Shown: positions 36,494-45,412, counted from the first letter of the stretch. The stretch is 54,735 bases of DNA from an uncultured Eubacteriales bacterium (GCA_900317565.1 ONHI01000002.1:1-54735); one strand, 5' to 3'. Numbers and translations are program-made. Notes: generated by a model from the letters alone, not told the origin.

Positions 36494-37489
36494 GTGTGGA
36501 AATTCATAGTCCGGCGCACCGCGCTTGCGCTCGTCATCATATTCCTGGGCGCGTTCATCATCTATGGCGTGATGCGCTGCCTGCCCACCAGCTTCGTGGA
36601 GAGCATGGCCCGTCAGAGGGCCGCGGCCTCCTCCACCACCGGCGGCAAGAGCTACCAGGAATGGCTGACGGAGCTGAACGAGGCCTATCACATGAACGAC
36701 GACGTGATCACCGGCTATTTCAACTGGCTGGGGGGCGTGCTGAAGGGTGACTTTGGCGTCAGCTGGAAGTACGGCATCCCCGTCACCGAAAAGTTCGGCC
36801 AGGTCATCTGGTACTCCGTGGTGCTGAACATCATCACACTCATATTGGAGGTGGCGATCTGCATCCCACTGGGCATCCAGGCGGCGCGGCACCAGTACAG
36901 CGGGTTCGACTACGGCATCACCGTGTTTGCCATGCTGTGCATTTCGCTGCCCACCTTCTTCCTGGCGACGGTGCTGAAGTTCGCGTTCGCGGTGAAGCTG
37001 AACTGGTTTGACCTTTACGGCATCGTGGGCCGCTATCACGAGCAGCTGTCCGCGTCCGGCAAGATCTGGGACATGGTGCAGCACATGGTGCTGCCCACGC
37101 TGACGCTGACGATGCTGAACGTGGGCGGTCTGACCCGCTACACCCGCACCAACATGCTGGAGGTGCTGAACGCCGACTACATCCGCACCGCCCGGGCCAA
37201 GGGCCTGTCGGAGCGGGTGGTCATCAACCGCCACGCCTTCCGCAACACGCTGATCCCCCTGGTCAGCTATATGAGCTATCTGGTGCCCAGCCTGTTCAGC
37301 GGCTCCATGATCACCGAGACGCTGTACCAGATCCCCGGCATCGGCTATATTTCCTATGACGCCATGGTGGCGGGCGATCTGCCGTTCACGATGTTCTACT
37401 CGGTGTTCCTGCTGGCGCTGACCCAGGCCAGCCTGATGCTGGCGGACATCATGTACGCGGTGGTCGACCCCCGCGTGCGCGTGAACTGA
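36494..37489 (+). CDS. oppB: Oligopeptide-type ABC transporter permease OppB
   Basis: 331-aa inner-membrane permease with about six membrane helices. The cytoplasmic coupling loop shows YIRTARAKGLSERVVINRHA, the EAA motif of the OppB/DppB family. GTG 36494 has GGGGGAAA upstream and gives the normal N-terminus MWKFIVRRTALALVIIF. The loop after TM1 (MARQRAAASSTTGGKSYQEW) is typical for OppB. It pairs with OppC. Confidence 0.95.
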   Translation: MWKFIVRRTALALVIIFLGAFIIYGVMRCLPTSFVESMARQRAAASSTTGGKSYQEWLTELNEAYHMNDDVITGYFNWLGGVLKGDFGVSWKYGIPVTEKFGQVIWYSVVLNIITLILEVAICIPLGIQAARHQYSGFDYGITVFAMLCISLPTFFLATVLKFAFAVKLNWFDLYGIVGRYHEQLSASGKIWDMVQHMVLPTLTLTMLNVGGLTRYTRTNMLEVLNADYIRTARAKGLSERVVINRHAFRNTLIPLVSYMSYLVPSLFSGSMITETLYQIPGIGYISYDAMVAGDLPFTMFYSVFLLALTQASLMLADIMYAVVDPRVRVN

Positions 37490-37511
37490 CGCGGAAAGGA
37501 GGACGTTCCAC

Positions 37512-39263
37512 ATGAGCGAAAACAATTCTGTCAACAATCAGGAGCAGCTCAGCCTGGACGACGGCCGCCGCGTCAAGGTGCTGTCTCCCGGCATGATGGT
37601 CTTCAAGCGGTTCATCCGCAACAAGCTGGCCATCGCGGGCATCATCATACTGGTATTCATGTTCGTATTCTCGTTCCTGGGCGGCGTGATCTCCCCGTAC
37701 CGCCAGGACCAGGTGTTCTATAAGACCGACAGCGCCACCAAGGAATATGCCAGCGCCGTGGTCAACACTGAGTATCGCTTCTTCACCGCAGACGGCAATC
37801 CGCTGAGCACGCTGGTGCGCGCCAACTTCAGCCGCGTGATCAAGGAAGCGGGGGATGAGGGCGTGTCCTTCGACGCCGACGGCGCCGCCTGGACGGTGCG
37901 CAGGCTGGACGAGGATTTCTTCTCCATCGGCACCGCCAAGGAGCTGGGCACCGTGACGCTGCTGGGCAAGATCGCGGACGTCAAGGCCAACCCCGGCGAG
38001 GAGATCTCCGACGAGGTCAAGGAGGCCGCGCTGGCGGCCGCCCAGTCCAATCAGAGCGAATTCGAGGTGGACGGCCAGAGCTACATGCTCTCCAAGGGCA
38101 AGGCCAAGTCCTACAACCTGGGCACCGTGAGCGAGGTCGCCATCGCCAGCCTGCTGTCCTACGACGTGTATGACAGCGCCGACGACAAAGTCGTCTCCGG
38201 CTATGCCTTCCGCCGCGCCGCCGAGCTGGCGCTGCGCTCCGGCAAGCGGAGCTTTACGGCCGACGGCAAGAATTACACCCTCACGCCCGACGATTCCGGC
38301 GCGGTGATCAGCCGCCAGGGCGAGAGCGCGCCCATGACCACGGTCAGCAACGTCATCGTCAATTCCGTCACCAGCGGCGTGTTCCTGCCGGTGGACTACA
38401 AGACGGCCGTGGCCGAGGCCATCGCCGACAAGCAGACCGCCTTTGAGTACGTCAACGCCGACGGCGAGACCGAGAAGCATACCATCCGCATGCGCGGGAA
38501 CAACTATATCATCTACACCGAGCAGCAGACCTACCTGATCGATATGTACGCCGCGCCGAGCATGGCCCACCCGCTGGGCACCGACGACCACGGCATGGAC
38601 GTGCTCACCCGCCTGATGTACGGCGGCCGCATCTCCCTGATGGTCGGCTTCATCGTCATGCTGCTGGAGAACCTGATCGGCATCATCATCGGCGGCGTCT
38701 CCGGCTACTTCGGCGGCTGGGTGGACACGCTGCTGATGCGCTTCGTCGATTTGTTCAACTCCATTCCGTACTACCCGATGATGATCATCGCGGGCGCCAT
38801 CATGGACGCCTTCGAGGTCCCGCCCTACACCCGCATATTCCTGCTGATGGCCATCATGGGCATCATGGGCTGGACCGGCGTGGCCCGCGTGGTGCGCGGC
38901 CAGATACTGTCCCTGCGCGAGCAGGACTTCATGGTCGCCACGGAGGCCACCGGCATCCGGGTCAGCCGCAGGATATTCCGCCATCTGGTGCCCAACGTCA
39001 TGCCGCTGCTGATCGTGCAGGCCACCATGGGCCTGGGCGGCATCATACTGACGGAGGCCACGCTGAGCTTCCTGGGCCTGGGCATCAAATACCCGCTGGC
39101 CTCCTGGGGCTCCATCATCAACGCCGCCAGCAACATCTATGTCATGACCAATTTCTGGTACATCTGGATTCCGGCGGGCGTGCTGATCGTGCTGACGGTG
39201 CTGGGCTTCAACTTCGTCGGCGACGGCCTGCGCGACGCCTTCGACCCCAAGATGAAGCGTTGA
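37512..39263 (+). CDS. oppC: OppC-type permease with a large extracytoplasmic insert
   Basis: 583 aa against about 300 for normal OppC. TM1 (about 38-60) is followed by an insert of about 275 residues (65-342) before the usual MAHPLGTDDHGMDVLTRLMY block, where the standard permease resumes with five helices and the EAA loop (DFMVATEATGIRVSRRIFRH). The insert has five related units around an F-x-x-DG-x-x-Y pattern: FFTADGNPL (90), SFDADGAAWTV (119), EFEVDGQSYML (183), SFTADGKNYTL (247) and FEYVNADGE (311). They would face outward, near the binding protein. GGAGG precedes ATG 37512. The frame is intact throughout. Confidence 0.93.
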   Translation: MSENNSVNNQEQLSLDDGRRVKVLSPGMMVFKRFIRNKLAIAGIIILVFMFVFSFLGGVISPYRQDQVFYKTDSATKEYASAVVNTEYRFFTADGNPLSTLVRANFSRVIKEAGDEGVSFDADGAAWTVRRLDEDFFSIGTAKELGTVTLLGKIADVKANPGEEISDEVKEAALAAAQSNQSEFEVDGQSYMLSKGKAKSYNLGTVSEVAIASLLSYDVYDSADDKVVSGYAFRRAAELALRSGKRSFTADGKNYTLTPDDSGAVISRQGESAPMTTVSNVIVNSVTSGVFLPVDYKTAVAEAIADKQTAFEYVNADGETEKHTIRMRGNNYIIYTEQQTYLIDMYAAPSMAHPLGTDDHGMDVLTRLMYGGRISLMVGFIVMLLENLIGIIIGGVSGYFGGWVDTLLMRFVDLFNSIPYYPMMIIAGAIMDAFEVPPYTRIFLLMAIMGIMGWTGVARVVRGQILSLREQDFMVATEATGIRVSRRIFRHLVPNVMPLLIVQATMGLGGIILTEATLSFLGLGIKYPLASWGSIINAASNIYVMTNFWYIWIPAGVLIVLTVLGFNFVGDGLRDAFDPKMKR

Positions 39264-39278
39264 CGGGAGGGCAGGATC

Positions 39279-40424
39279 ATGAGCAAGAAGAGCAAGGAAA
39301 CCAGTTATATCTCCGCCCGGGAATCCCGCCGCATCAGCCGTGAAAACGTCAAAATCACCAAGCAGCTGGACAAGCGGCTCTCCCGCAAGCACGTGCCGGA
39401 GAACGAATACCTGACCACCATGCAGGACAACGGCAACGTGGTGGAATTCGACAACCTTCACACCTATTTCTTCACCGACGTGGGCACGGTCAAGGCCGTG
39501 GACGGCGTGACCTTCGAGGTGCCCGTGGGCAAGACCGTGGGCATCGTGGGCGAGTCCGGCTGCGGCAAATCCGTCACCAGCCTGTCGCTGATGCAGCTGG
39601 TGCAGCGCCCCAACGGCCAGATCGTGGACGGCCACATCCGGCTGAACCTGGGCGACAAGGCCTACGACGTGGCGAAGATGCCCATCGAGGCCATGCAGAA
39701 GGTCCGCGGCAACATCGTGTCGATGATCTTCCAGGAGCCCATGACCTCGCTGAACCCGGTGTTCCGCATCGGCTTCCAGCTGGACGAGGTCATATCGCTG
39801 CACAATCCCCACATGTCCAAGGACGCCGTGAAGGCCCGCTCCATCGAGAGCATCAAGATGGTGGGCATCGCCGACGCCGAGGGCATCTACAACCGCTATC
39901 CCCACGAGCTGTCCGGCGGCATGCGCCAGAGGATCGTCATCGCCATGGCGCTGGCCTGCAACCCGCGGCTGATCATCGCGGACGAGCCCACCACGGCGCT
40001 GGACGTGACCATTCAGGCGCAGATCCTGGAGCTGCTGCGCAACCTGAAGAGCGAGATCAACGCATCGATCATGCTGATCACCCACGACCTGGGCGTCATC
40101 GCCGAGATGGCCGACTACGTGGTGGTCATGTATGCCGGCCGCGTGGTGGAAAAGGGCCTGGCCAACGAGGTTTTCCTCGATCCCCGGCATCCCTACACCA
40201 TCGGCCTGATGGAATCCAAGCCCGTGATCAACAAGACCGTCGAGCGACTGTATTCCATCCCCGGCGCGGTGCCGAACCCGGTGAACATGCCCGATTACTG
40301 CTATTTCCGCGATCGCTGCGAAAAGTGCGTGGAGCGCTGCCAGGGCAAGTATCCGCCCGAGGTGCACGTCACCGACACCCACATCGTCAGCTGCTGGCGC
40401 TACTTTAAGGAAGGGAGGTCCTGA
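39279..40424 (+). CDS. oppD: Oligopeptide ABC transporter ATPase OppD
   Basis: 381 aa. A charged N-terminal extension of about 55 residues ([20 protein letters not shown]...) precedes the ATPase. Walker [12 protein letters not shown], signature [15 protein letters not shown], Walker [13 protein letters not shown] and H-loop ITHDLG are intact. The C-terminal peptide-transporter domain has a Cys-rich stretch ([15 protein letters not shown]) like that of other OppD/DppD proteins, where it may hold an Fe-S cluster. It starts 15 nt after oppC. Confidence 0.95.
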   Translation: MSKKSKETSYISARESRRISRENVKITKQLDKRLSRKHVPENEYLTTMQDNGNVVEFDNLHTYFFTDVGTVKAVDGVTFEVPVGKTVGIVGESGCGKSVTSLSLMQLVQRPNGQIVDGHIRLNLGDKAYDVAKMPIEAMQKVRGNIVSMIFQEPMTSLNPVFRIGFQLDEVISLHNPHMSKDAVKARSIESIKMVGIADAEGIYNRYPHELSGGMRQRIVIAMALACNPRLIIADEPTTALDVTIQAQILELLRNLKSEINASIMLITHDLGVIAEMADYVVVMYAGRVVEKGLANEVFLDPRHPYTIGLMESKPVINKTVERLYSIPGAVPNPVNMPDYCYFRDRCEKCVERCQGKYPPEVHVTDTHIVSCWRYFKEGRS

Positions 40425-40426
40425 GC

Positions 40427-41431
40427 ATGAGTTCCGCCTATGAAAACGTGGTGGAGGTCCGCAACCTCTGCAAGTACTTCCCGATCCGCGCCGGCCTGTT
40501 CGGGCGCGTGGTGGGTCAGGTGCACGCCGTGGAAAACGTGTCCTTCTCCATCAAGCGGGGCACCACGATGGGCCTGGTGGGCGAGTCCGGCTGCGGCAAG
40601 ACCACCGTGGGCAAGACGCTTTTGGACCTGACGCCGAAGACCTCCGGCGAGGTCGTGTTCAACGGCGATACCCACCTGGACCAGCTGAAGGGCAAGAGCC
40701 TGCGGGAATTCCGCCCGAAGATCCAGCTGATCTTCCAGGATCCCTATTCCAGCCTGTCTCCCAGGCTGCCCGTGGGCGAGATCATCGGCGAGGCCGTGCG
40801 GGAGCATCACCTGGTGCCCGAACGCGAGCACGACGCCTATGTCAGCCGCATCATGAAGGCCTGCGGCCTGCACGATTACCAGAAGGACCGCTATCCCCAT
40901 GAGTTCTCCGGCGGCCAGCGCCAGCGCATCTGCATCGCCCGCGCCATCGCGCTGAACCCGGATTTCATCGTGTGCGACGAGCCCGTGTCCGCGCTGGACG
41001 TGTCCATACAGGCGCAGATCATCAACCTGCTGGAGGACCTGCAGAAGGAATTCAACCTGACCTACCTGTTCATCAGCCACGACCTGTCGGTGGTGCAGCA
41101 CATCTCCGATACCGTGGGCGTGATGTACCTGGGCAACATGGTGGAGTACGCCAGCAAGGAGGAGATCTTCGCCAAGCCGCTGCATCCCTACACCCAGGCG
41201 CTGTTCTCCGCGATTCCGATTCCCGATCCCACGGTGAAGATGAACCGCATCATACTGGAGGGCAGCATCCCCTCCCCGGCCAACCCGCCGTCGGGCTGCA
41301 AGTTCCACACCCGCTGCCGCGAGTGCCGGTCGGTTTGCAGCCAGAAGGCGCCCCGGACGCTGGAGATGGGCAACGGCCATCGCGTGGCCTGCCACATCTA
41401 TGACCCGGAGAGCGGCTATGACAAGGCGTAA
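40427..41431 (+). CDS. oppF: Oligopeptide ABC transporter ATPase OppF
   Basis: 334 aa. Walker A GESGCGKTTVGKTLL, Q-loop IQLIFQDPYSSLSPR, signature FSGGQRQRICIARAI, Walker B FIVCDEPVSALD and H-loop ISHDLS. The C-terminal Cys motif is CKFHTRCRECRSVC. It forms the heterodimer with OppD. The start is 2 nt after the oppD stop. Its 3' end overlaps the next small gene by 14 nt. Confidence 0.95.
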   Translation: MSSAYENVVEVRNLCKYFPIRAGLFGRVVGQVHAVENVSFSIKRGTTMGLVGESGCGKTTVGKTLLDLTPKTSGEVVFNGDTHLDQLKGKSLREFRPKIQLIFQDPYSSLSPRLPVGEIIGEAVREHHLVPEREHDAYVSRIMKACGLHDYQKDRYPHEFSGGQRQRICIARAIALNPDFIVCDEPVSALDVSIQAQIINLLEDLQKEFNLTYLFISHDLSVVQHISDTVGVMYLGNMVEYASKEEIFAKPLHPYTQALFSAIPIPDPTVKMNRIILEGSIPSPANPPSGCKFHTRCRECRSVCSQKAPRTLEMGNGHRVACHIYDPESGYDKA

Positions 41432-41840
41432 GCCGAAAGGGGAGCCCTATCCCCCGCTGCGCGGGGACTTCCCCACTGCGGTGGGGAAGCATAGTGAAGC
41501 CGAAACAGGCCCCAAAGCCTCCCCATCGCAATGGGGAGGTAGCCCGCGAAGCGGGTCGGTGGGGCGCTTTCGCTCCGACCTGCCCGAGGGCGACGACGGC
41601 CGGACCATCGTCAGCATGAACGTGGAGGGCATGCCCTGGTACGCTCCCGAAGCCCCCGGTGCATCCCGCGCCCCCGGAATGGGGGAGGACGGCCCCGAGC
41701 CGCCCCGGGTGCAGCTTACCCGGGAGGAGAGCCGCGTGTTTGTGTGGGGCGCGCTGAAGGCCGCCCTGCTGGTCACCGGCGTGATGTGCCTGGGGATCGT
41801 GCTGTTCGTGCTGTTCTGCCAATTTATATGGTTCAAGTGA
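41418..41840 (+). CDS. Small C-tail membrane protein carrying an in-frame palindromic insert
   Basis: 140 aa. ATG 41418 has GGAG 7 nt upstream and overlaps the oppF end. After about 12 residues the frame runs through a block of hairpins (41452-41556), translated as low-complexity PLRGDFPTAVGKHSEA... Normal-looking protein then resumes (LPEGDDGRTIVSMNVEGMPW), and the protein ends in one membrane helix (ALLVTGVMCLGIVLFVLFCQ). No family is recognised. Either a repeat inserted in frame, or the true start lies after it (no good SD is seen there). Confidence 0.6.
   Translation: MTRRKPKGEPYPPLRGDFPTAVGKHSEAETGPKASPSQWGGSPRSGSVGRFRSDLPEGDDGRTIVSMNVEGMPWYAPEAPGASRAPGMGEDGPEPPRVQLTREESRVFVWGALKAALLVTGVMCLGIVLFVLFCQFIWFK
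41452..41556. repeat. Four-hairpin palindromic element inside a coding frame
   Basis: Successive hairpins: CCCCGC-TGC-GCGGGG (41452-41466), CTTCCCCAC-TGCG-GTGGGGAAG (41468-41489), CCTCCCCAT-CGCA-ATGGGGAGG (41518-41539) and GCCCGC-GAA-GCGGGT (41542-41556). The layout (small TCCCC...GGGGA hairpins separated by GC palindromes) resembles the element upstream of pnp. Confidence 0.8.
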
Positions 41841-41873
41841 TACTATAACGGTGCGACGAAAGGAATGTGGGCT

Positions 41874-42326
41874 ATGAGAATCGCGATAGGCAACGACCAT
41901 GTGGGCGTCGATCTGAAGTGGCACATCGTGAAGTACCTGGAGCAGCAGGGCCACGAGGTGGTCAACTTCGGCACCGACGAGCCGGCCAGCAACCACTATC
42001 CCATCTATGCGGAGAAGGTGGCGAAGGCCGTGCTGTCCGGGGAATACGACAAGGGCATATTGATCTGCGGCACGGGCCTGGGCATCTCCATCGCCGCCAA
42101 CAAGGTCAAGGGCATCCGCTGCGCGGTGTGCTCCGAGCCGGTGAGCGCCGAGCTGTCCCGCCAGCACAACGATGCCAACATCATCGCCATGGGCGCGCGG
42201 ATGATCGGCCCCGTGATGGCGGAGAAGATCGTGGACGTGTTCCTGAACACCGATTTCCTGGGCGGACGCCACCAGATTCGCGTGGACATGATGACCGCGC
42301 TGGAGAACGGCGAGAGCCTGAGCTGA
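41874..42326 (+). CDS. rpiB: Ribose-5-phosphate isomerase B
   Basis: 150-aa RpiB/LacAB-type sugar-phosphate isomerase of the pentose phosphate pathway. MRIAIGNDHVGVDLK (the Asp-His near residue 8-9) and the active-site Cys in GILICGTGLGISIAANK are visible, plus CSEPVSAELSRQHNDANIIA. ATG 41874 is placed 10 nt after AAAGGA; the ATG at 41865 is too near the SD. Monocistronic with a strong terminator. Confidence 0.95.
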   Translation: MRIAIGNDHVGVDLKWHIVKYLEQQGHEVVNFGTDEPASNHYPIYAEKVAKAVLSGEYDKGILICGTGLGISIAANKVKGIRCAVCSEPVSAELSRQHNDANIIAMGARMIGPVMAEKIVDVFLNTDFLGGRHQIRVDMMTALENGESLS

Positions 42327-42331
42327 TAACG

Positions 42332-42369
42332 ACGCAAAAACGCGGCGCGCGTGCGCCGCGTTTTTGCGT
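42332..42369. terminator. Bidirectional terminator
   Basis: A perfect 17-bp stem, ACGCAAAAACGCGGCGC with its complement, and a 4-nt loop. Serves rpiB (+) and the acetyltransferase gene (-). Confidence 0.93.
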
Positions 42370-42948
42370 TCATCCCCGCTGCGCCCGGTTGCCGTAATCC
42401 CGGCGCAGTATGGCGTAGAGCTCCACGTCCACATAGCGGCCCTTGTTGTACAGCCGCTGGCGCAGCGTGCCCTCCCGGACCATGCCGCACTTGCGCATCA
42501 CCGCGCCGGAGGCGGGATTGGTGGTCTCGTGCTGGGCTTCGATGCGGTTCAGGTTCATGCTGCCAAAGCCGTGGGCGATCACGGCCTTCAGCGCCTCGGT
42601 CATCACGCCGTGGTTCCAGAAGCTGCGGGCCAGGGAATAGCCCACCTCGGCGGCGTTGTTGTCGCTCTGGATCCACATGAAGCCTATCGTGCCGATGATC
42701 TGGCCGGTCTCGCGCCATTCGATGCCCCAGCTGGCGGGCTCATGGTTGCGGTAGCGCCGCAGCATGTAGCGCAGGTAGGCGCGGCTGTCGCCCAGCGTGC
42801 GGTGGGGGTCCCACAGCACGTGGCGGGCCACCTCGGCGTCCCGGCTGTAGCGGAATATGTCCTCCGCGTCCCGCATGGTCAGCCTGCGCAGCCGCAGGCG
42901 GGGCGTGTTCAGTTCTGGCATGTAGGTATAGCTGTCGGTGTAGATCAT
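42370..42948 (-). CDS. GNAT acetyltransferase, RimJ/RimL type
   Basis: 192 aa. LNTPRLRLRRLTMRDAEDIF at the start, AEVGYSLARSFWNHGVMTEA (motif A) and NPASGAVMRKCGMVREGTLR at the end are the pattern of ribosomal-protein/amine N-acetyltransferases. The substrate is unknown. It is the second gene after the Nudix gene (13-nt gap), likely co-transcribed. Confidence 0.9.
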   Translation of the reverse strand: MIYTDSYTYMPELNTPRLRLRRLTMRDAEDIFRYSRDAEVARHVLWDPHRTLGDSRAYLRYMLRRYRNHEPASWGIEWRETGQIIGTIGFMWIQSDNNAAEVGYSLARSFWNHGVMTEALKAVIAHGFGSMNLNRIEAQHETTNPASGAVMRKCGMVREGTLRQRLYNKGRYVDVELYAILRRDYGNRAQRG

Positions 42949-42961
42949 GCGCGCCTCCGGC

Positions 42962-43519
42962 TCACCCGTTGACGACCCGGTCCGCCATCAGCACGGCGCA
43001 GATGGTCTTGCTGTCGGGCACCTCGCCCCGCATGATCATCGCCGTCAGCTCGCCCAGCGGCACGCGCACCACGTTCAAAAACTCGTCCTCGTCGGGGTGG
43101 CTCTCCCCGGCGGAAAGCTCCCGGGCCAGGTACAGCGATATCTTCTCGTCGCTGAAGCCGGGCGTGGTGACGATGTCGCCCAGGTGGGTCCAACTGGCCG
43201 CGGTCAGCCCGGTCTCCTCCCGGAGCTCCCGCTTCGCCGCCTCCAGGCGGTCCTCCTCCTTGTAATCCAGCTTGCCGGCGGGGATCTCCAGCAGCACCCT
43301 GTCCAGCGGCGCGCGGAACTGCTTCACCAGCCAGACATTGCCCTCCCCGTCCACGGGCACCACCGCGGACGCGCCCACGTGGCGGGCGATCTCCCGGGCG
43401 GCGGTCTTGCCGTTGGGCAGCACGTTGGTGACGTGGTCGATGTGCAGTATCAGCCCGTCGAACACCCGCTTGGTGTCGACGGTGCGCTCCATGATGTTGG
43501 CGTTGTTCTCCTGTGCCAT
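42962..43519 (-). CDS. Nudix hydrolase, ADP-ribose pyrophosphatase type
   Basis: 185 aa. The Nudix box AGKLDYKEEDRLEAAKRELR, then EETGL, is present with one extra residue between the Gly and the REL core. The preceding VWLVKQFRAPLDRVLLEIPAGK is typical of ADP-ribose/nucleotide-sugar pyrophosphatases. It would cleave ADP-ribose to AMP and ribose-5-P; rpiB lies nearby on the opposite strand. GGAGG precedes ATG 43519. Confidence 0.9.
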   Translation of the reverse strand: MAQENNANIMERTVDTKRVFDGLILHIDHVTNVLPNGKTAAREIARHVGASAVVPVDGEGNVWLVKQFRAPLDRVLLEIPAGKLDYKEEDRLEAAKRELREETGLTAASWTHLGDIVTTPGFSDEKISLYLARELSAGESHPDEDEFLNVVRVPLGELTAMIMRGEVPDSKTICAVLMADRVVNG

Positions 43520-43613
43520 GGGAAAACCTCCCTGTGATAAGTATGTAGTGATATTCGACCGACAGGCTGAAATTCCTGCCGGGACCGCTACAAAATAAAC
43601 ACACGGGCACAGC

Positions 43614-43642
43614 TTGTTTTTTTTCGCGGTCTATAGTATAAT
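43614..43642 (+). promoter_or_regulatory. Promoter of the 43681-44429 pair
   Basis: TTGTTT (43614-43619), a 17-nt spacer and TATAAT (43637-43642). Confidence 0.75.
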
Positions 43643-43680
43643 CAATATGAACCACCTTAAATATAAAGGAGTGGATTACC

Positions 43681-44106
43681 ATGATACGAGTGATACTGGG
43701 CGACAAGGGCAGCGGCAAGACCAAGCGCCTGATCGACCTGACCAACGAAGCGCTCAAGAGTGAGCACGGCAATATCATCTTCATCGACGACGACAAGCGC
43801 TATATGTACGACCTGCGCCATGAGATTCGCTTCGTCGATGCCAGCGAATATCCCGTGGCCTATAAGTGCACCGCCAGCGAGTTTCTCGCCTTTGTGTGCG
43901 GCATGCTGTCCGCCGATTTCGACCTCTCCCTGATCTCCGTGGACGCCTTCAAGAAGCTGGTCAAGACCCCCCTGACCGACATCGAGATGGAGAAGTTCTT
44001 CGAGAACCTGGAAAAGATCTCCAACGCCCACCACTGCAGTTTTGTGCTGTCCATCAGCGTGCCCGAGGACGAGGTGCCGGAGTTCATCCGGAAATATAAC
44101 GTTTGA
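43681..44106 (+). CDS. Small P-loop protein of unknown function
   Basis: 141 aa. The N-terminus has a Walker A motif, GDKGSGKTKRL (8-18), and a Walker B-like strand NIIFIDDDKRY. The rest is helical and acidic. Its size and missing downstream motifs suggest a minimal ATP/GTP-binding protein. Similar short proteins occur in Clostridia, but I know no function. The stop overlaps the start of the next gene (GTTTGA). Confidence 0.75.
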   Translation: MIRVILGDKGSGKTKRLIDLTNEALKSEHGNIIFIDDDKRYMYDLRHEIRFVDASEYPVAYKCTASEFLAFVCGMLSADFDLSLISVDAFKKLVKTPLTDIEMEKFFENLEKISNAHHCSFVLSISVPEDEVPEFIRKYNV

Positions 44107-44429
44107 GCAGGCGAAGGCGCAGGCCCCTGTGGCCGAAGGCCGTGGGCCTTGCCGTCGTGGCCGTGCTGGCGATCGTCGCCGTGGTGCTGGCCCTGCGGCT
44201 GCTGGGCGGGGCGATCCGCCTGGCCCGGACCGACGGCGGCGAGGGCATCCATGACCCCCAGTTCGCCGAGTCCGCCGAGACCGTCACCCGGCCCCCGGAG
44301 CTGATGGGCGACGGCGTGGCTCCCGACGGCGTGGAGGACCCCTCCGCGTACTGGAACCTGGGCGAGCAGACCCCGGTGGACAAGACCGCCGAGGAGCTGT
44401 CCCGGGAGGCCGAGGCCGCCAATCCGTGA
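44103..44429 (+). CDS. Single-pass membrane protein of unknown function
   Basis: 108 aa. A basic start (SRRRRRPLWPK) and one helix (AVGLAVVAVLAIVAVVLALRL) are followed by an acidic, disordered tail (residues 40-108). TTG 44103 overlaps the stop of the P-loop gene by 4 nt; no SD is clear, so translation is probably coupled. No ATG lies ahead of the helix. The pairing suggests that the two proteins work together at the membrane. Confidence 0.6.
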   Translation: MSRRRRRPLWPKAVGLAVVAVLAIVAVVLALRLLGGAIRLARTDGGEGIHDPQFAESAETVTRPPELMGDGVAPDGVEDPSAYWNLGEQTPVDKTAEELSREAEAANP

Positions 44430-44439
44430 TAATGATTTG

Positions 44440-44479
44440 CCCCCGTTTCGCATACGATCGATGTGAAACGGGGGTTTTG
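44440..44479 (+). terminator. Terminator before the YkvI-like gene
   Basis: CCCCCGTTTC (44440-44449) with GAAACGGGGG (44465-44474), then TTTTG. The next gene starts at 44482, three bases past the T-run. Confidence 0.82.
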
Positions 44480-44481
44480 TC

Positions 44482-45351
44482 ATGGATAAGGGGAAGGAGC
44501 TCCGCGCCGCGCTGGCGGTGATGGGGGCGGTGGCCGGGACGGGCTACGCCTCCGGGCGGGAGTTGGTGCTGTTCTTCGCCCAGCTGGGCCGCGCGTCCTG
44601 GGTGGGCATAGGCTTCGCCGCTGTTGTGTTCGCCCTGTTGACAACGCTGCTGTGCCGCTGGGCGGGAACGTCCGGTGCGACGGGCTTTGCCGGGGCCTGC
44701 CGCCAGCTTCTGGGACCGCGGACGGGCGGCGTCGCCGGGGCGATGCACGCGCTGCTGATGGCGCTGACCGCCGCGATGATGCTGCGCGGGGCGGGGGAGA
44801 TCGGTGCGCTGACGCTGCCGGTGCGAAACGGCTTCCTGTGGGGCGCGGGGATCGCGCTGGCCCTGGCGCTGCTGGTCAACCTGGCGCGGCTGCGGCCCCT
44901 GCCCTGGGTGGGCGGGGCGGCGCTGGCGACGGGCGTGCTGTTCTACGCGGCGCTGGCGGCGGACCCCAGACCGGTGCGGGTCTACCTGCCCGGGGACACG
45001 CAGCTTGCGCTGGAGGGCAGCCTCCCGGCGGCGGCGCTGCTGGCGCTGCTCTACGGCGCGCTGAACGCCGGCATGGCCGCATCGATCGCCCTGCGATTCA
45101 GCCGGGGCGGCGCGCGGCCCGGACGGCTGGGGCTGCTCTGCGGCGGCGCGCTGGCGATGGTGCTGCTGTGCGCCAACGCTGCCATCGCCCGGGGCGGACG
45201 GCAGCTGCTGGCCCAGGCGCTGCCCACGGTGGTCCTGGCCGCTCGCTGGCGACTGGCGGGCTTTTGGCTGAGCGCGGCCTTTACATATCTGTGCGCCGCG
45301 TCCACGCTGGCGGCGGCGCTGGGCGGCCTGGCGGAGCAGCTGCGCAGATGA
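44482..45351 (+). CDS. YkvI-like membrane protein
   Basis: 289 aa with about eight to nine membrane helices. The N-terminal GAVAGTGYASGRELVLFFAQ resembles the conserved first helix of YkvI-type proteins, which look like shortened APC/LeuT-fold transporters. Function unknown. ATG 44482 lies directly after a terminator; its only possible SD (GGGGG, 44470-44474) is in the terminator's right arm, so expression may be low or need an altered fold. Confidence 0.72.
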   Translation: MDKGKELRAALAVMGAVAGTGYASGRELVLFFAQLGRASWVGIGFAAVVFALLTTLLCRWAGTSGATGFAGACRQLLGPRTGGVAGAMHALLMALTAAMMLRGAGEIGALTLPVRNGFLWGAGIALALALLVNLARLRPLPWVGGAALATGVLFYAALAADPRPVRVYLPGDTQLALEGSLPAAALLALLYGALNAGMAASIALRFSRGGARPGRLGLLCGGALAMVLLCANAAIARGGRQLLAQALPTVVLAARWRLAGFWLSAAFTYLCAASTLAAALGGLAEQLRR

Positions 45352-45383
45352 TGTTAAATGTTGAAAACACGCCGGAAAAACCG

Positions 45384-45412
45384 TTGACGCAGCGGTTGAA
45401 ATTGGATATAAT
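45384..45412 (+). promoter_or_regulatory. Promoter of rplM-rpsI, with long leader
   Basis: TTGACG (45384-45389), a 17-nt spacer and TATAAT (45407-45412). The leader to 45580 is about 160 nt and includes a GC-rich hairpin region, among it GCCGGTG-GATG-CACCGGC-like pairing near 45537-45555. This may be an L13-type leader, but I cannot confirm the match. Confidence 0.82.
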
